NCBI RefSeq assembly: GCF_047948215.1
Contig: NC_134465.1
Coordinates: 18,000,022-18,064,021, forward strand
Direction of reading: 5' to 3'
Origin: Lycorma delicatula
Taxonomy: Eukaryota > Arthropoda > Insecta > Hemiptera > Fulgoridae
DNA: 64,000 bases
Shown here piece by piece: positions 53,461 to 64,000 of this stretch (positions are counted from its first letter, which is position 1; every line of letters begins with the position of its first letter). A program made the position numbers and the translations under genes. The notes below the pieces were generated by a model that was given only the letters and a program-made list of their open reading frames with translations, was not told the DNA's origin and did no database searches.

Positions 53461-54930
53461 CTATACCGACCAAACCAACAAAAAAAAATTCCAACATACC
53501 ATAATAACATTAAAAACCGTAAAGCACAACAGCAAAAAAAAAAAAAAATAATAATTAAAAATAAATAGTAATGTAAAATAAATAAATAAACAAATATAAA
53601 AAATGCTCTAAACAATAAACTCCTGCTTTATCTCATTTTAAATATATTATATAACAACTTAATACCAATAAACTTTCACATTAGTTTTATACAAATGTAA
53701 TTAAATATTTTATTATTACTTACAAACAGTACGTTTAACTTTTTGTATAACCAGTTTCAGGATCAGCCAAATGTCAGATACATTATATTAATCCATAAAT
53801 TTTACATAGCTTTCAAAATTCATGTGCATCATTAAAATCAGACTCATCATATATAAATTATTATAAAAACTGCGAATCACTTCACTTGCCACTATTTTTA
53901 TTTATCTATTTATAATTCTTTATTTTTAATATAGATTAGGTTAGATATCCATCCGTATTCTATGAATAGTTTTACAGTTGAACAACAGTTTTCATAGAAT
54001 TCATCTAACTTGTATGAAAAATAAAAAAATAAATTATTATAAATAGTTAATAAATACAAAATGCTTCACAGTTTTTATAATAAATTAAATATGATAAGTC
54101 TGATTTTAACGTTGTACATGAATTTTGAAAAATATATGGAATTTATGGATTAATATAATAATGTACCTGATGATGAACCGAGTCCAAAACCAGTAGTACA
54201 AAAAATCATACCTTCTACAATGAAAGTAATATTAGAAAATTGAATTATATTAATAAAAAATACAGGAAGTATTGTGTTGCAATAATTTTCATATATAGTT
54301 TTATATAATGAATGCTACCTTATGAAAAGTAAGGCAATTTTTTCAAAAGTGTTAAAGTAATTAAATTAGAGAATTAAGGGAAATAAATGAACAAACAGAA
54401 CTTACGATTTAAAAAATTGTTTTATCAATTTTTTTAATGATTAATTCACCATGTAAGCTCAAACATTGTGTGTTGTAACAAACAGAAAATATTCATAAAC
54501 CATTTACAAACAAATAAAAATATAAACCTAAAAGAAAATGTTCACAATTAAACGATCATTAGCAATGGATAGAGGGGAATTAAAATAAATACAGGATGAA
54601 AGTAAATTATTCAGCACAATTTAGGGTTTAATACAAAAATGAACAAAACAATGTAGCATATGTTGATTATTTTCAAACATTAGCGTAGGTACTAGAATTA
54701 CTTATAACCTTTAATTACCTTTACTAATTACTAATTACCTTTAATGAACATGCCAGTGTGATGTAACAAAAGGGGTAACAAAATTTGTCAGTTGAGCAAT
54801 AGGTACCATGCTATGGTTTCATGAAAGCATATCTGTTATTAAGTTCATAGATGTTTTCTTTTAGCGTATGGCCATGATCTTCCTAATAAAGACTCTATTA
54901 AATGTTGGTATCAGTAGTTTAAGGATACTT
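53461..54930. other. cadherin intron or upstream region, nothing recognised
   Basis: AT-rich; no further cadherin exon found up to 64000. Confidence 0.65.
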
Positions 54931-54931
54931 T

Positions 54932-56565
54932 TTTTTTGTCTTCAGTCATTTCACTGGTTTGATGCAGCTCTCCAAGATTCCCTATCTAGTGCTAGTTGTT
55001 TCATTTCAGTATACCCTCAACATCCTACATCCCTAACAATTTGTTTTACATATTCCAAACGTGGCCTGCCTACACAATTTTTCCCTTCTACCTGTCCTTC
55101 CAATATTAAAGCGACTATTCCAGGATGCCTTAGTACATGGCCTATAAGTCTGTCTCTCCTTTTAACTATATTTTTCCAAATGCTTCTTTCTTCATCTATT
55201 TGCCGCAATCCCTCTTCATTTGTCACTTTATCTACCCATCTGATTTTTAACATTCTCCTATAGCACCGCATTTCAAAAGCTTCTAATCTTTTCTTCTCAG
55301 ATACTCTGATCGTCCAAGTTTCACTTCTATATAAAGCGACACTCCAAACATACACTTACAAAAATCTTTTCCTGACATTTAAATTAATTTTTGATATAAA
55401 CAAATTATATTTCTTACTGAAGGCTCCTTTAGCTTGTGCTATTCAGCATTTTATATCGCTCCTGCTTCGTCCATCTTTAGTAATTCTACCTCCCAAATAA
55501 CAAAATTCTTCTACCTCCATAATTTTTTCTCCTCCTATTTTCACATTCAGTGGTCCATCTTTGTTATTTCTACTACATTTCATTAGTTTTGTTTTGTTCT
55601 TGTTTATTTTCATGTGATAGTTCTTGCGTAGGACTTCATCTATGCCGTTCATTGTTTCTTCTAAATCCTTTTTACTCTCGGCTAGAATTACTATATCATC
55701 AGCAAATCGTAGCATCTTTATCTTTTCACCTTGTACTGTTACTCCGAATCTAAATTGTTCTTTAACATCATTAACTGCTAGTTCCATGTAAAGATTAAAA
55801 AGTAACGGAGATAGGGAACATCCTTGTCGGACTCCCTTTCTTATTACGGCTTCTTTCTTATGTTCTTCAATTGTTACTGTTGCTGTTTGGTTCCTGTATA
55901 TGTTAGCAATTGTTCTTCTATCTCTGTATTTGAACCCTAATTTTGTTAAAATGCTGAACATTTTATTCCAGTCTACGTTATCGAATGCCTTTTCTAGGTC
56001 TATAAACGCCAAGTATGTTGGTTTGTTTTTCTTTAATCTTCCTTCTACTATTAATCTGAGGCCTAAAATTGCTTCCCTTGTCCCTATACTTTTCCTGAAA
56101 CCAAATTGGTCTTCTCCTAACACTTCCTCCACTCTCCTCTCAATTCTTCTGTATAGAATTCTAGTTAAGATTTTTGATGCATGACTAGTTAAACTAATTG
56201 TTCTGTATTCTTCACATTTATCTGCCCCTGCTTTCTTTGGTATCATTACTATAACACTTTTTTTGAAGTCTGACGGAAATTCCCCTTTTTCATAAATATT
56301 ACACACCAGCTTGTATAATCTATCAATCGCTTCCTTACCTGCACTGCGCAGTAATTCTACAGGTATTCCGTCTATTCCAGGAGCCTTTCCGCCATTTAAA
56401 TCTTTTAATGCTCTCTTAAATTCAGATCTCAGTATTGTTTCTCCCATTTCATCTTCCTCAACTTCCTCTTCTTCCTCTATAACACCATTTAAGGATACAG
56501 AAGGTGTAATAAACAAAAAAGGTGTTGGCAGATCTCCTGAGACCGAGTAAGTAGTAGATTGAGTA
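54932..56565 (-). mobile_element. RTE-like LINE, 5' truncated
   Basis: The minus strand ends in an A-tract (plus T-run 54930-54938) after CCAGTGAAATGACTGAAGAC. The 5' end stops at about 56565 next to a DD41D-like relic, so the endonuclease is missing. Contains the RT ORF at 55443-56570. Confidence 0.85.
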
Positions 56566-56570
56566 AACAA
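55017..56570 (-). pseudogene. RTE-like reverse transcriptase, one frameshift
   Basis: Open for 375 codons from 56570 to 55443: GGKAPGIDGIPVELLRSAG, SVIVMIPKKAGADKCEEYRT, GEDQFGFRKSIGTREAILGL, FIDLEKAFDNVDWNKMFSI, VRQGCSLSPLLFNLYMEL, and the intact catalytic FADDIVILAES. After a break at about 55360-55440 the C-terminal part continues at 55355-55017 (LEAFEMRCYRRMLKIRWVDK, VTNEEGLRQIDEERS, LIGHVLRH). The block order and C-terminus fit the RTE clade (BovB-like). The first about 20 codons (before about 56510) are probably not core RT. Confidence 0.85.
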
Positions 56571-57330
56571 ACTTTTCAGACCTCAGGTAAATCGACTCAT
56601 CAGGCAAGTTCAGAACTGGGAATACCACAATCGACAATTGTAAAGGTTCTACAGCTGCCCCTAAAACTTCAAGCATACAAATTCAGTCGGTGCATGCGAT
56701 TGAAGATGACAATAAACCATACCACAATTGATCATAATTGTCAAATTTGGGGTAGTGAGAACCCTCAACACATTGTGTTTCAACAAACACAAAGTGATAG
56801 ACAAAAGATTAACATTTGGTGTGTGTTAACGACAAATGAAGTTCTTCTTTGCCAACAGAATAGTTATTAGCACTAGTTATCTGAACATAATGCAGGAGTG
56901 TGCAATACCATAAATTGAAAATCGACAACCCGATGTTTATTTCCAACAAGATAGTACACTATTACAATGGGGTTTACTTGTTAGGGACTACCTACATGAA
57001 CAATTTCCTCAACATTGGATTGGCTGTGATAGAACAATTCCCCCCCTGGCAACCTCAATCCTCTGATGTTATCCCACTCAATTTCTTTCTTTGAAGGTTT
57101 AACAAAGGGTGTATTCAATGAAGATTGTCAAAATTGAACTAAAAAAAAAAAAAATTGAAGGTGTAATTAATAGAAAAACTCCAGATATTCTTTACAATGT
57201 GGGGCATGCATTTAATATTGCCTAGACATTTTACATGCCACAAAAATTCCTTATATGGAAATTGATTTGGAGTTATTAAGTGCTGAAACAAGACTATTTG
57301 AAATGCCCTGTTCAACAATGAAACATCCAT
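56571..57330 (+). pseudogene. DD41D-like transposase relic
   Basis: SELGIPQSTIVKVLQLPLKL then LQAYKF (helix-turn-helix to linker), IDHNCQIWGSENPQHIVF at about 56730, INIWCVLTTNE, and after breaks YFQQDS..., FPQHWIGCDR and PPWQPQSSDVIPLNFFL at about 57040-57095. These correspond to the second and third catalytic blocks of DD41D transposases; the residues are partly lost. Confidence 0.65.
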
Positions 57331-60300
57331 GTAAATACATTGCTTTGCTATTTTTTTATTAGCACCTAAAATTTGCTGAATAACTTATCACCTGATAAAT
57401 AGAAAAAAATGAAATAAATAACACTCAAAAAGTACTGCAAAAACTCTATATATAAGTGTATTTAGAAAATAAAATTAAAATAACTGTTTGCTAAGAACTT
57501 ATGTAGTTAGATCCTCCATCTCTGGGGAGCTTTAATGGTTTAGACAGTTTTTAAACTGAGTTCGTTTTCAGAGTTTGACTACCTAGAAGGTAAAAATGAA
57601 AGTTCATGTATAGACATACACAATTGAAAACTAGAGATACAAAATTTGACTGAACTTGATTTAACACCTCATACATCAATTAGTTAATTTCAAATGTTTA
57701 AATTATTATAAATAATTTAAGAGGAGTTTATTGTAAAATTTAATCACATACACTATAATTATAACTGTAATAATGAATTATAATATGCGTCAGTCAACCA
57801 TTGAAAAAAATTGTGCATTAAACAAACTATTTAATTTTAATTTGCTTTTGATCATTCATTCAATTTGTTGCTCTTAATAAAGAACTAAGCAAATATTTAA
57901 TAATAATTATTATTATTAAGCGTGCAAACCGTAATTCGTGTATAATAAAATAAACAATCACAAAAAAAGTAAAATTTTTATAATTTATAAAGAAAACATT
58001 TTTTCATAAAATGCACGGTTAAATTAAAAAAAATTAAAAATAATTATTCTAAAAATACACAAATTCAAATAAAATAAATTATGTTATACTTATTGTGCTT
58101 TATGTACATGCATTGCATTTTAAAACAATTCATTAAATAAATTAAAATATAAAAGAAAGAAAAATAAATAAATAGTTCATGCAAAAAAAATTTAGAAAAA
58201 TAATAAAAATACAATACAATAATCATAGCTGACCGCATCACTTAGCACTAAATTTTTTTTATATACCTGACAATCAACAACCAAACAATGCATAAAAAAA
58301 TAAGTAAATAAAAACAAAATGTAAATAAAAAAATTGCAATACATCCATTTAAATAACTGTAAATTTACAGAATAAATACATTTTAACGTAAATGTTGTAA
58401 ATCTAAGTAGTGTATTCAGAATAAACCAGAACGTTAATGTGCATAATTATAATATATATGTTGTAATAAAAATTTGCCAGTTAGTAAAAAAAAATATATT
58501 AAAAATAAACTAGGACATCTAACATTATAAAATCTAATCTCCATAACTCATTTTACTCTAATTAAATTATAGTATAAACTTATTTACATTAGTAAGAACA
58601 GATTAAAAAAATGAGTACTCACATGGTAGATTAAATGAGGCTAGAATGTATGGTTGTTATATGGTATAAACACTATTTTAAAATTTAGAATTCTTATTTT
58701 TGTATAATCATATTGATTATTAAAGTAAAACCATGGTATAAATATTATAAAACACTTAACCCGGTGTATTCTTATAAATGTAATGCAATATTGTAAAATC
58801 CTAAACAAACATTCATCGTTCATGATATAACACTTTGACTACGATTAATGAAACTCACTGTCCTTTGAAAAAAATGGCAGTTTAAAAATATACTATGTTT
58901 TTCATATAATGTAAATTTTAAAAATACTTTTCAGCAAAAATATTATTACATTCTATTACTGAGAAACATAGTTTTAAAATCCATTCTATGTAAGGTTATG
59001 TAAGGTAAATAATCAAAATGATACAGTTATTTAGCTCACATATAAATTGTAAATTTATGTTTTTTTTTATTTTTATAAATTTATATAATCAAAATAAGAA
59101 GACTAACTGGGTCCTGAATTAGATCGTTCCCTTACTATCTGAAGGTTTTACAGCATTTAGGATGTTCCTGTGTGTATAACATCCTGAAAATAGAGGATGA
59201 ATGAAAATCAGTTTATATGGATCATAGAATTAAAATAACATTTGATGCAGTTTCAAAGGATGCTACGCTGTTGGTGTTTATTAAAAGATCATAAGAATTG
59301 ATGCCACAGTAAAATAGAGAAAAACATAATAGAAAAGGTAATAATAAAAAGTGTTACTAGTAATATGATTATTATTATGATGGAGTGCTGTAAGAGAAAT
59401 CCATTTCCTAGAAACTAGGGGTAATTCACAAAATTTGGAGTGATCAATTTTAGTTCAAAGAAAGAGAATTAATTAATTACACAACAGGGTAATGCTAATT
59501 TGTTATATTTTTTCAGATATTGATTTATCTTATCAACAAAAAGTGTAGAACAACAGACAATCATTATGTTCCTATTTATGTAGGAGAAAATTAAACATGC
59601 AAAAATAATGCAAACATTGCATGGTAAGTGCCTATCATACTCAATAATGAAGACTGGACAATTTTTAGAATGACGGGTTTTGAAATTGAAATACAACAAA
59701 AAAAATTTTTTTGGATAGGTTTTAACTGAATCAACCTATGAATTGTTGTTATTCATGATGCTACATTAGCTGATTTTAGTAGATAAGATCTAACAAAAAC
59801 TCCTTAGAAACCACAGAACTTGTTGGAGTCCACATTTAATGAGCAATCAGGTATGCAGAAAGTTTTAGACAAATGCAAAACCAAAGGAATGCTTAAAAGA
59901 AATAAACAAATTGCAAATTTGAGAGGTAATTTTTTTAAATTACTAATCACTATTGATTAACACTACTTTTCCATTATGATACACAAATCAAACAATAGTT
60001 CTTGCACTGGTAACACCTAGAATTTTCAAGGGAAATTCAAGAACAGAAGATCAGAAAGAATGATCATGTCACAATTTTTGAGATAAAAAAGATATTTTTA
60101 GCCTACACCAACAGTTATCTCAGAACACTATTCTTAATTTTGTTGTGTCGATTAAAGTAAATAATATAACAAAGATGGTAAGCTACATGATAGTGTTCTC
60201 TTTTTTCACAATACATTAGTACAAAATGATTAATGCTTTGAAAAATCTATGCAAATAAGTTAGATGTTCTATGCACCTACATCCCTTGACTAAAAATTTC
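57331..60300. other. AT-rich stretch, nothing recognised
   Basis: No gene, transposon motif or structured RNA recognised. Confidence 0.6.
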
Positions 60301-60357
60301 CCTTGAAGGAAATTTGAAAGGATGGAAATTTTATTTTATTTTCTGTATTTCTGAACT

Positions 60358-60547
60358 TTTATTTGACGCCGGTGTGAAAACCGGTATTAAATTGCAAAGC
60401 GTACGGCCGGCGCATGCCGGTAACATAGAGGTTCCGTACGAATCGTACGTAGAACAGGGCGGCTTTATGTCGAAACGATTTAAAAAGTATAAGAGCGCAA
60501 TTCGGGATTTATGGATCAGACATCAGAAATTTTGTTTGAAGGATTAA
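60358..60547 (+). other. GC- and CpG-rich open segment, unidentified
   Basis: The frame reads FDAGVKTGIKLQSVRPAHAG, NIEVPYESYVEQGGFMSKRF and KYKSAIRDLWIRHQKFCLKD before TAA at 60545-60547; an ATG lies upstream at 60314 in AT-rich sequence. Its base composition (GCGTACGGCCGGCGCATGCC) is unlike its surroundings. No family recognised. It could be an exon of a nested gene on the plus strand, a processed pseudogene fragment or the end of a transposon ORF. AATAAA occurs about 40 bases after the stop. Confidence 0.4.
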
Positions 60548-60559
60548 AGCAACTTGAGA

Positions 60560-62480
60560 AAGGATACACAGTGAGCTGAATTTCAGGGTGAATAAATGGG
60601 ATTAATTTACGTAAATAAGCTTAGGACAATTGTTTTCTGACCAGACTTTTAATTTTCAGCAATCCTTATATATCACTGAAATAATATGGCCCTGCAATTT
60701 TTTTATTTTCATTATTATGATGTTCTAAATTTACAAAAAATATTTTAAAAAGAATTTAAATTATATAATTAAATGAAAATTTTGTAAAATATTTGAAAAC
60801 TGGCAATTGGAATACAAACAGTAAAATAAACTACATATCATAACCGAAAAGTTATAATTATAAAAATAAAGCTATTAAAGGACGCAATTGTTAACCAAAA
60901 CCAATAGAGGGAGATACTAATGTTACAAAAATGCTCTATTACCCGTAGTCAAAGAGTTAAATAAGAATAATGTGGAATATTATCAATAATACTAAAATAC
61001 ACTTTTAACCCAAACAGTTGGTGTTGGATTAACTAGAAATAATCTTTATTTGAAATTTAAAATTGTAGACATTATTATTATCATTACACCAAAAGCTAAA
61101 CCTATTATTTAAAAAAATAAAAATAAATTGTGTACGTTCCAAAAATCTTGAATCCCAATACTTGAAATATATATAATACATATAAAATAATAACCATTTT
61201 TATTGCTAAAGATATTAGTTAAAATAAGTATGAACTTGAAAAAAATTTTTATTTTATGTAGGAAGGCAAGTAAAATTTGTCATTTACACACCTGGTTGGT
61301 AACCAACCAATAACCTGTATTTTCTTAACTCTTTTAAGTTTTAGCCCAAAACAATCCCTTAACTTAGACATTTTTGTTAAAAATAACGAATTTTTAAGTT
61401 TTCTATATATAGGCCAAACAAAAAAAAAGTTATGTACAATATCAAGAGTCCAGCTGATTAGATTGCTAACATAATGAACAACTCAATAACCAACTAGAGA
61501 ATACTGATTTATAATAAAAATTAAACAAGTAAGTTTTATATTAGTAAGAATTTTCTATTTACAGCCCAAGATATACAAGCAAGTAGAATATCAATCGAGT
61601 TAAAGCTACATTAACTTTAGTGGGTTGGTTATATAACAGAATGTTTATGAATTTTAGAATTGTTATTCCAAACATATAAATTATATGTATGAGGAATACA
61701 TATATAATTTACAATTATGTAATTTGTATTGTTAATTTTTTTTTGAATATTGTTATAAACTACTGAATAGATTTTACGTCTGATTTACTACTAATAAAAC
61801 TAATGCACTATGTAATAAATACTAGTATTGTTACATAAAAACAACTGCACAGTTCTGCATAAGAAAACTGAATTTTTGTTATTTTATTTTGTTTCCTTTT
61901 GTCCCATTCACACATGTACCCAGTCATCATGGCCCTCAAATTAGGAAACACTACCTGAATCCACCAAACAATATCACTGACAATAGTGTTCCGTTGCATT
62001 TTGAGCCGGTTGGTGCTGCACTCTAGCATCTACTAGCGCTGGCCAGCGAGTTAGTCTAATATAACCATTTGAGAGTCGGATCTCGCTTGGAGCAGTCATG
62101 ATTTGTTTAATGTAATACTTCATTCTAGTGCAGAATAGTTTTATTTTATAATCTAAAGTCTAATGTGACTTATAGTGTTTATTGATAATGTTCAATTGTA
62201 TAATTTTGACTAATTTGTCATTTATTCATTCGTCTAATGCGACTTGTATTTTTGATATTAAAAAAATGTCTAATGTGACAAATTAAAATTTAACAATTCA
62301 AGAAGAATATGTTTTAGTTCATGTCATCATCTCAACTGTCATTTCAACCAAATACATCTATACTCGCTCTACAACTTAACAAATAGATACCACAGATAAA
62401 GAAACTTAAATGTTTTAACTTGCAGCATCATAATGAACCACACTTCTAACTTGCCCTGATTAAATTTGTTTTACCCTAAA
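60560..62480. other. AT-rich stretch with short TCTAATG(C/T)GAC repeats
   Basis: The motif TCTAATG(T/C)GAC occurs at about 62159, 62233 and 62267. Nothing else recognised. Confidence 0.55.
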
Positions 62481-62489
62481 TTAAGCGTA

Positions 62490-62780
62490 AGTCAAGATCA
62501 ACTAAACCAATCTTCATAAAATTTTTGCATACACAACTTCAGATACACTGTTTCAGAATATCCAAATTTCAATAGAATTGATCAAGTAGTTATGGAGATT
62601 TTCAAGTCAAAACCTTTTACACACAGACCAATATATACATAATAAGGAAACCACAATTTCAGTGAATCTTCTTACTCTTCATACTTCATAACATAAAGAA
62701 AATCCATTTTCACCTCCACTCCCACCATGCAACCAAAGGTAATACCATACTTTCCTTCGAAAAGTAAGTAAAAATGTTTA
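62490..62780 (+). repeat. dispersed repeat family R2, copy 3
   Basis: 62500-62620 matches 9378-9480 and 62680-62770 matches parts of 35650-35840 (with no GC-rich insertion). Non-coding. Confidence 0.65.
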
Positions 62781-62879
62781 CTTTTTATTGCATCATGCAT
62801 AGCACTATTGTGTATACAAAGCAATAAACTATCTTAAAGTTTTATAATTGATTTTTAATAATATTAGTATTTTTATAAT

Positions 62880-63420
62880 TGAGGAAAGAAGGGGAATGTA
62901 TATCCTATGGCACTTTAGCTATAATTTCCAAAAAACTTGCTCAGCATGTCCAGTTTTGTATCTCTTCTGGATATTCTCTCTAACATCCCCTTCAATAAAG
63001 GCTAAGATAAGAAAAGTAAAATTTTCAAAAAACTTCTACATTTTAGATCCAGGATCTATAATTTAAAAAAAAAAAAAACTGTAGAAATTTCTTTAGAGCT
63101 CTATATATGAAGTATAAAATTGAAAAATATTTAAACCAAACTGATATGAAATAAAAAACAAAAAAATATATTTCTATTTTAAGAGGTAGGGAGGTTGAAT
63201 TTTTGAAAAAAAGAATGTTTTTTTATTTATACATGCATTGCAGTTAACAAAATTTTCTTTAATAAAGTTTTCAATAAAGGCCTCTGAACAAAATCAAGAT
63301 TGTTTTTTTCAAAATATCTCACCCCTTAATGAATTTTGATAAAAATTAATACAATCAGTGATCCGTACATAGAAATATTGTCATAAATAAATTATGAAAA
63401 CCACAACTTTCCTCAAACTC
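62880..63420 (-). repeat. dispersed repeat family R1, copy 3
   Basis: Reverse complement of parts of 10880-11470: AACATCCCCTTCAATAAAGG, TATATGAAGTATAAAATTGAA and CACCCCTTAATGAA. Non-coding. Confidence 0.6.
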
Positions 63421-63429
63421 CTGCCACTG

Positions 63430-64000
63430 GATCAAGAAGTTACATAAGACTTCTGGGCTTGTGAATTATCATCGTAATTAATTAAAAAATTGAAATATCA
63501 AATTAATTGCTGATTGTCAAGGATAAGAACATAGAAAAAAATTATGGTTATAAATGTTTTACTACGTAGCAGTGATATAATGCCCAAAGTATTACAAAGT
63601 TTTACAGAAGAATTTTGAGACACACAATTTTATAGTGGGCAGATTTTAAATATTTTAACATCAGAACAAAAAATCAAAAGCAAAAGAAGCTGTTTTTTAA
63701 AATCTATCATTTTTTTTCTAATAAAAAAAAATCATGATTTTAAATTTTATTTCATTTTGATGATAAGTAGTAATCTCCATCAAAATTTTAATCAAGAGTC
63801 ATTTTATTATTTTTATTCAATTATTAGGTATCAATGATTGTAACAGTGCTTCTAATTTATGCTGCCTATCATCATCTTCCTTTTGTTCATAAAGCCAATC
63901 TTTTAATGGAAGATGCTTAAAAAAGTCCATGCAATATTAAATTGCTAGATACATTTAAAAAATTCAAATAATAAAATAAAATAAAAAAGTAATTTAATTC
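63430..64000. other. AT-rich stretch, nothing recognised
   Basis: No gene or repeat recognised. Confidence 0.6.

Noticed and set aside
55550..56550. Plus-strand Ser/Leu-rich ORFs
   Set aside because: They are antisense shadows of the RTE-like reverse transcriptase.

Overview
This is AT-rich animal DNA, most likely from an insect. Long introns are packed with Tc1/mariner-superfamily, hAT, Penelope-like, Helitron, RTE-like LINE and SINE-like copies. A hemipteran is my guess, from the style of the repeats only.

The host gene is one large minus-strand gene whose 5' end lies off the right side of the window and whose 3' end lies off the left side. Fourteen consecutive internal exons between 53460 and 1 join in frame with GT-AG borders and no stop. 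Together they encode about 931 residues of extracellular cadherin repeats of the Fat family, best matching the FAT1-3/Fat-like (kugelei) type. Almost everything else lies in its introns.

Intron content from left to right. 183-6585: two adjacent perfect hairpins, two Penelope-like relics head to head with hammerhead-ribozyme-like ends, a hAT relic inside one of them, and a mariner relic. 6745-9696: a DD41D transposon with a SINE-like insertion. 12268-18565: a MITE, a Helitron helicase relic, a tandem duplication and a hAT copy with an exact 8-bp target duplication. 18787-21189: a short Penelope-like unit. 21443-33159: a decayed, roughly 9.4-kb virus-like element of the Polinton/adintovirus type. 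33389-35886: a second DD41D copy and a 92-bp GC-rich insertion. 37016-39868: a LINE. 44581-53352: a second hAT copy, a perfect 19-bp palindrome and microsatellites. 53461-64000: an RTE-like LINE, another DD41D-like relic, a GC-rich unexplained ORF and dispersed repeats.

The virus-like element is the most interesting part. In order it holds an unidentified C-terminal fragment (+), a small OB-like protein (-), an rve integrase (-), a KilA-N protein (-), an A32/FtsK-type packaging ATPase split by an 82-bp intron (+), a DUF8207-type protein (+), an unknown protein (+), a parvovirus-VP1-like phospholipase A2 protein (+), an adenain-like protease (+), a penton-like protein (+), a small ORF (+) and a double-jelly-roll major capsid protein (+). 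No family-B DNA polymerase is visible. Nearly every gene is broken by frameshifts or stops, so this is an old copy. Nine of its genes are preceded directly by a T-rich tract ending in TAG or CAG. For the ATPase this is demonstrably a splice acceptor, which suggests leader splicing. The right end carries two tandem hairpins with G-rich 19-nt loops.

No tRNA, rRNA or CRISPR was seen. Family assignments rest on motif recognition, not on searches.
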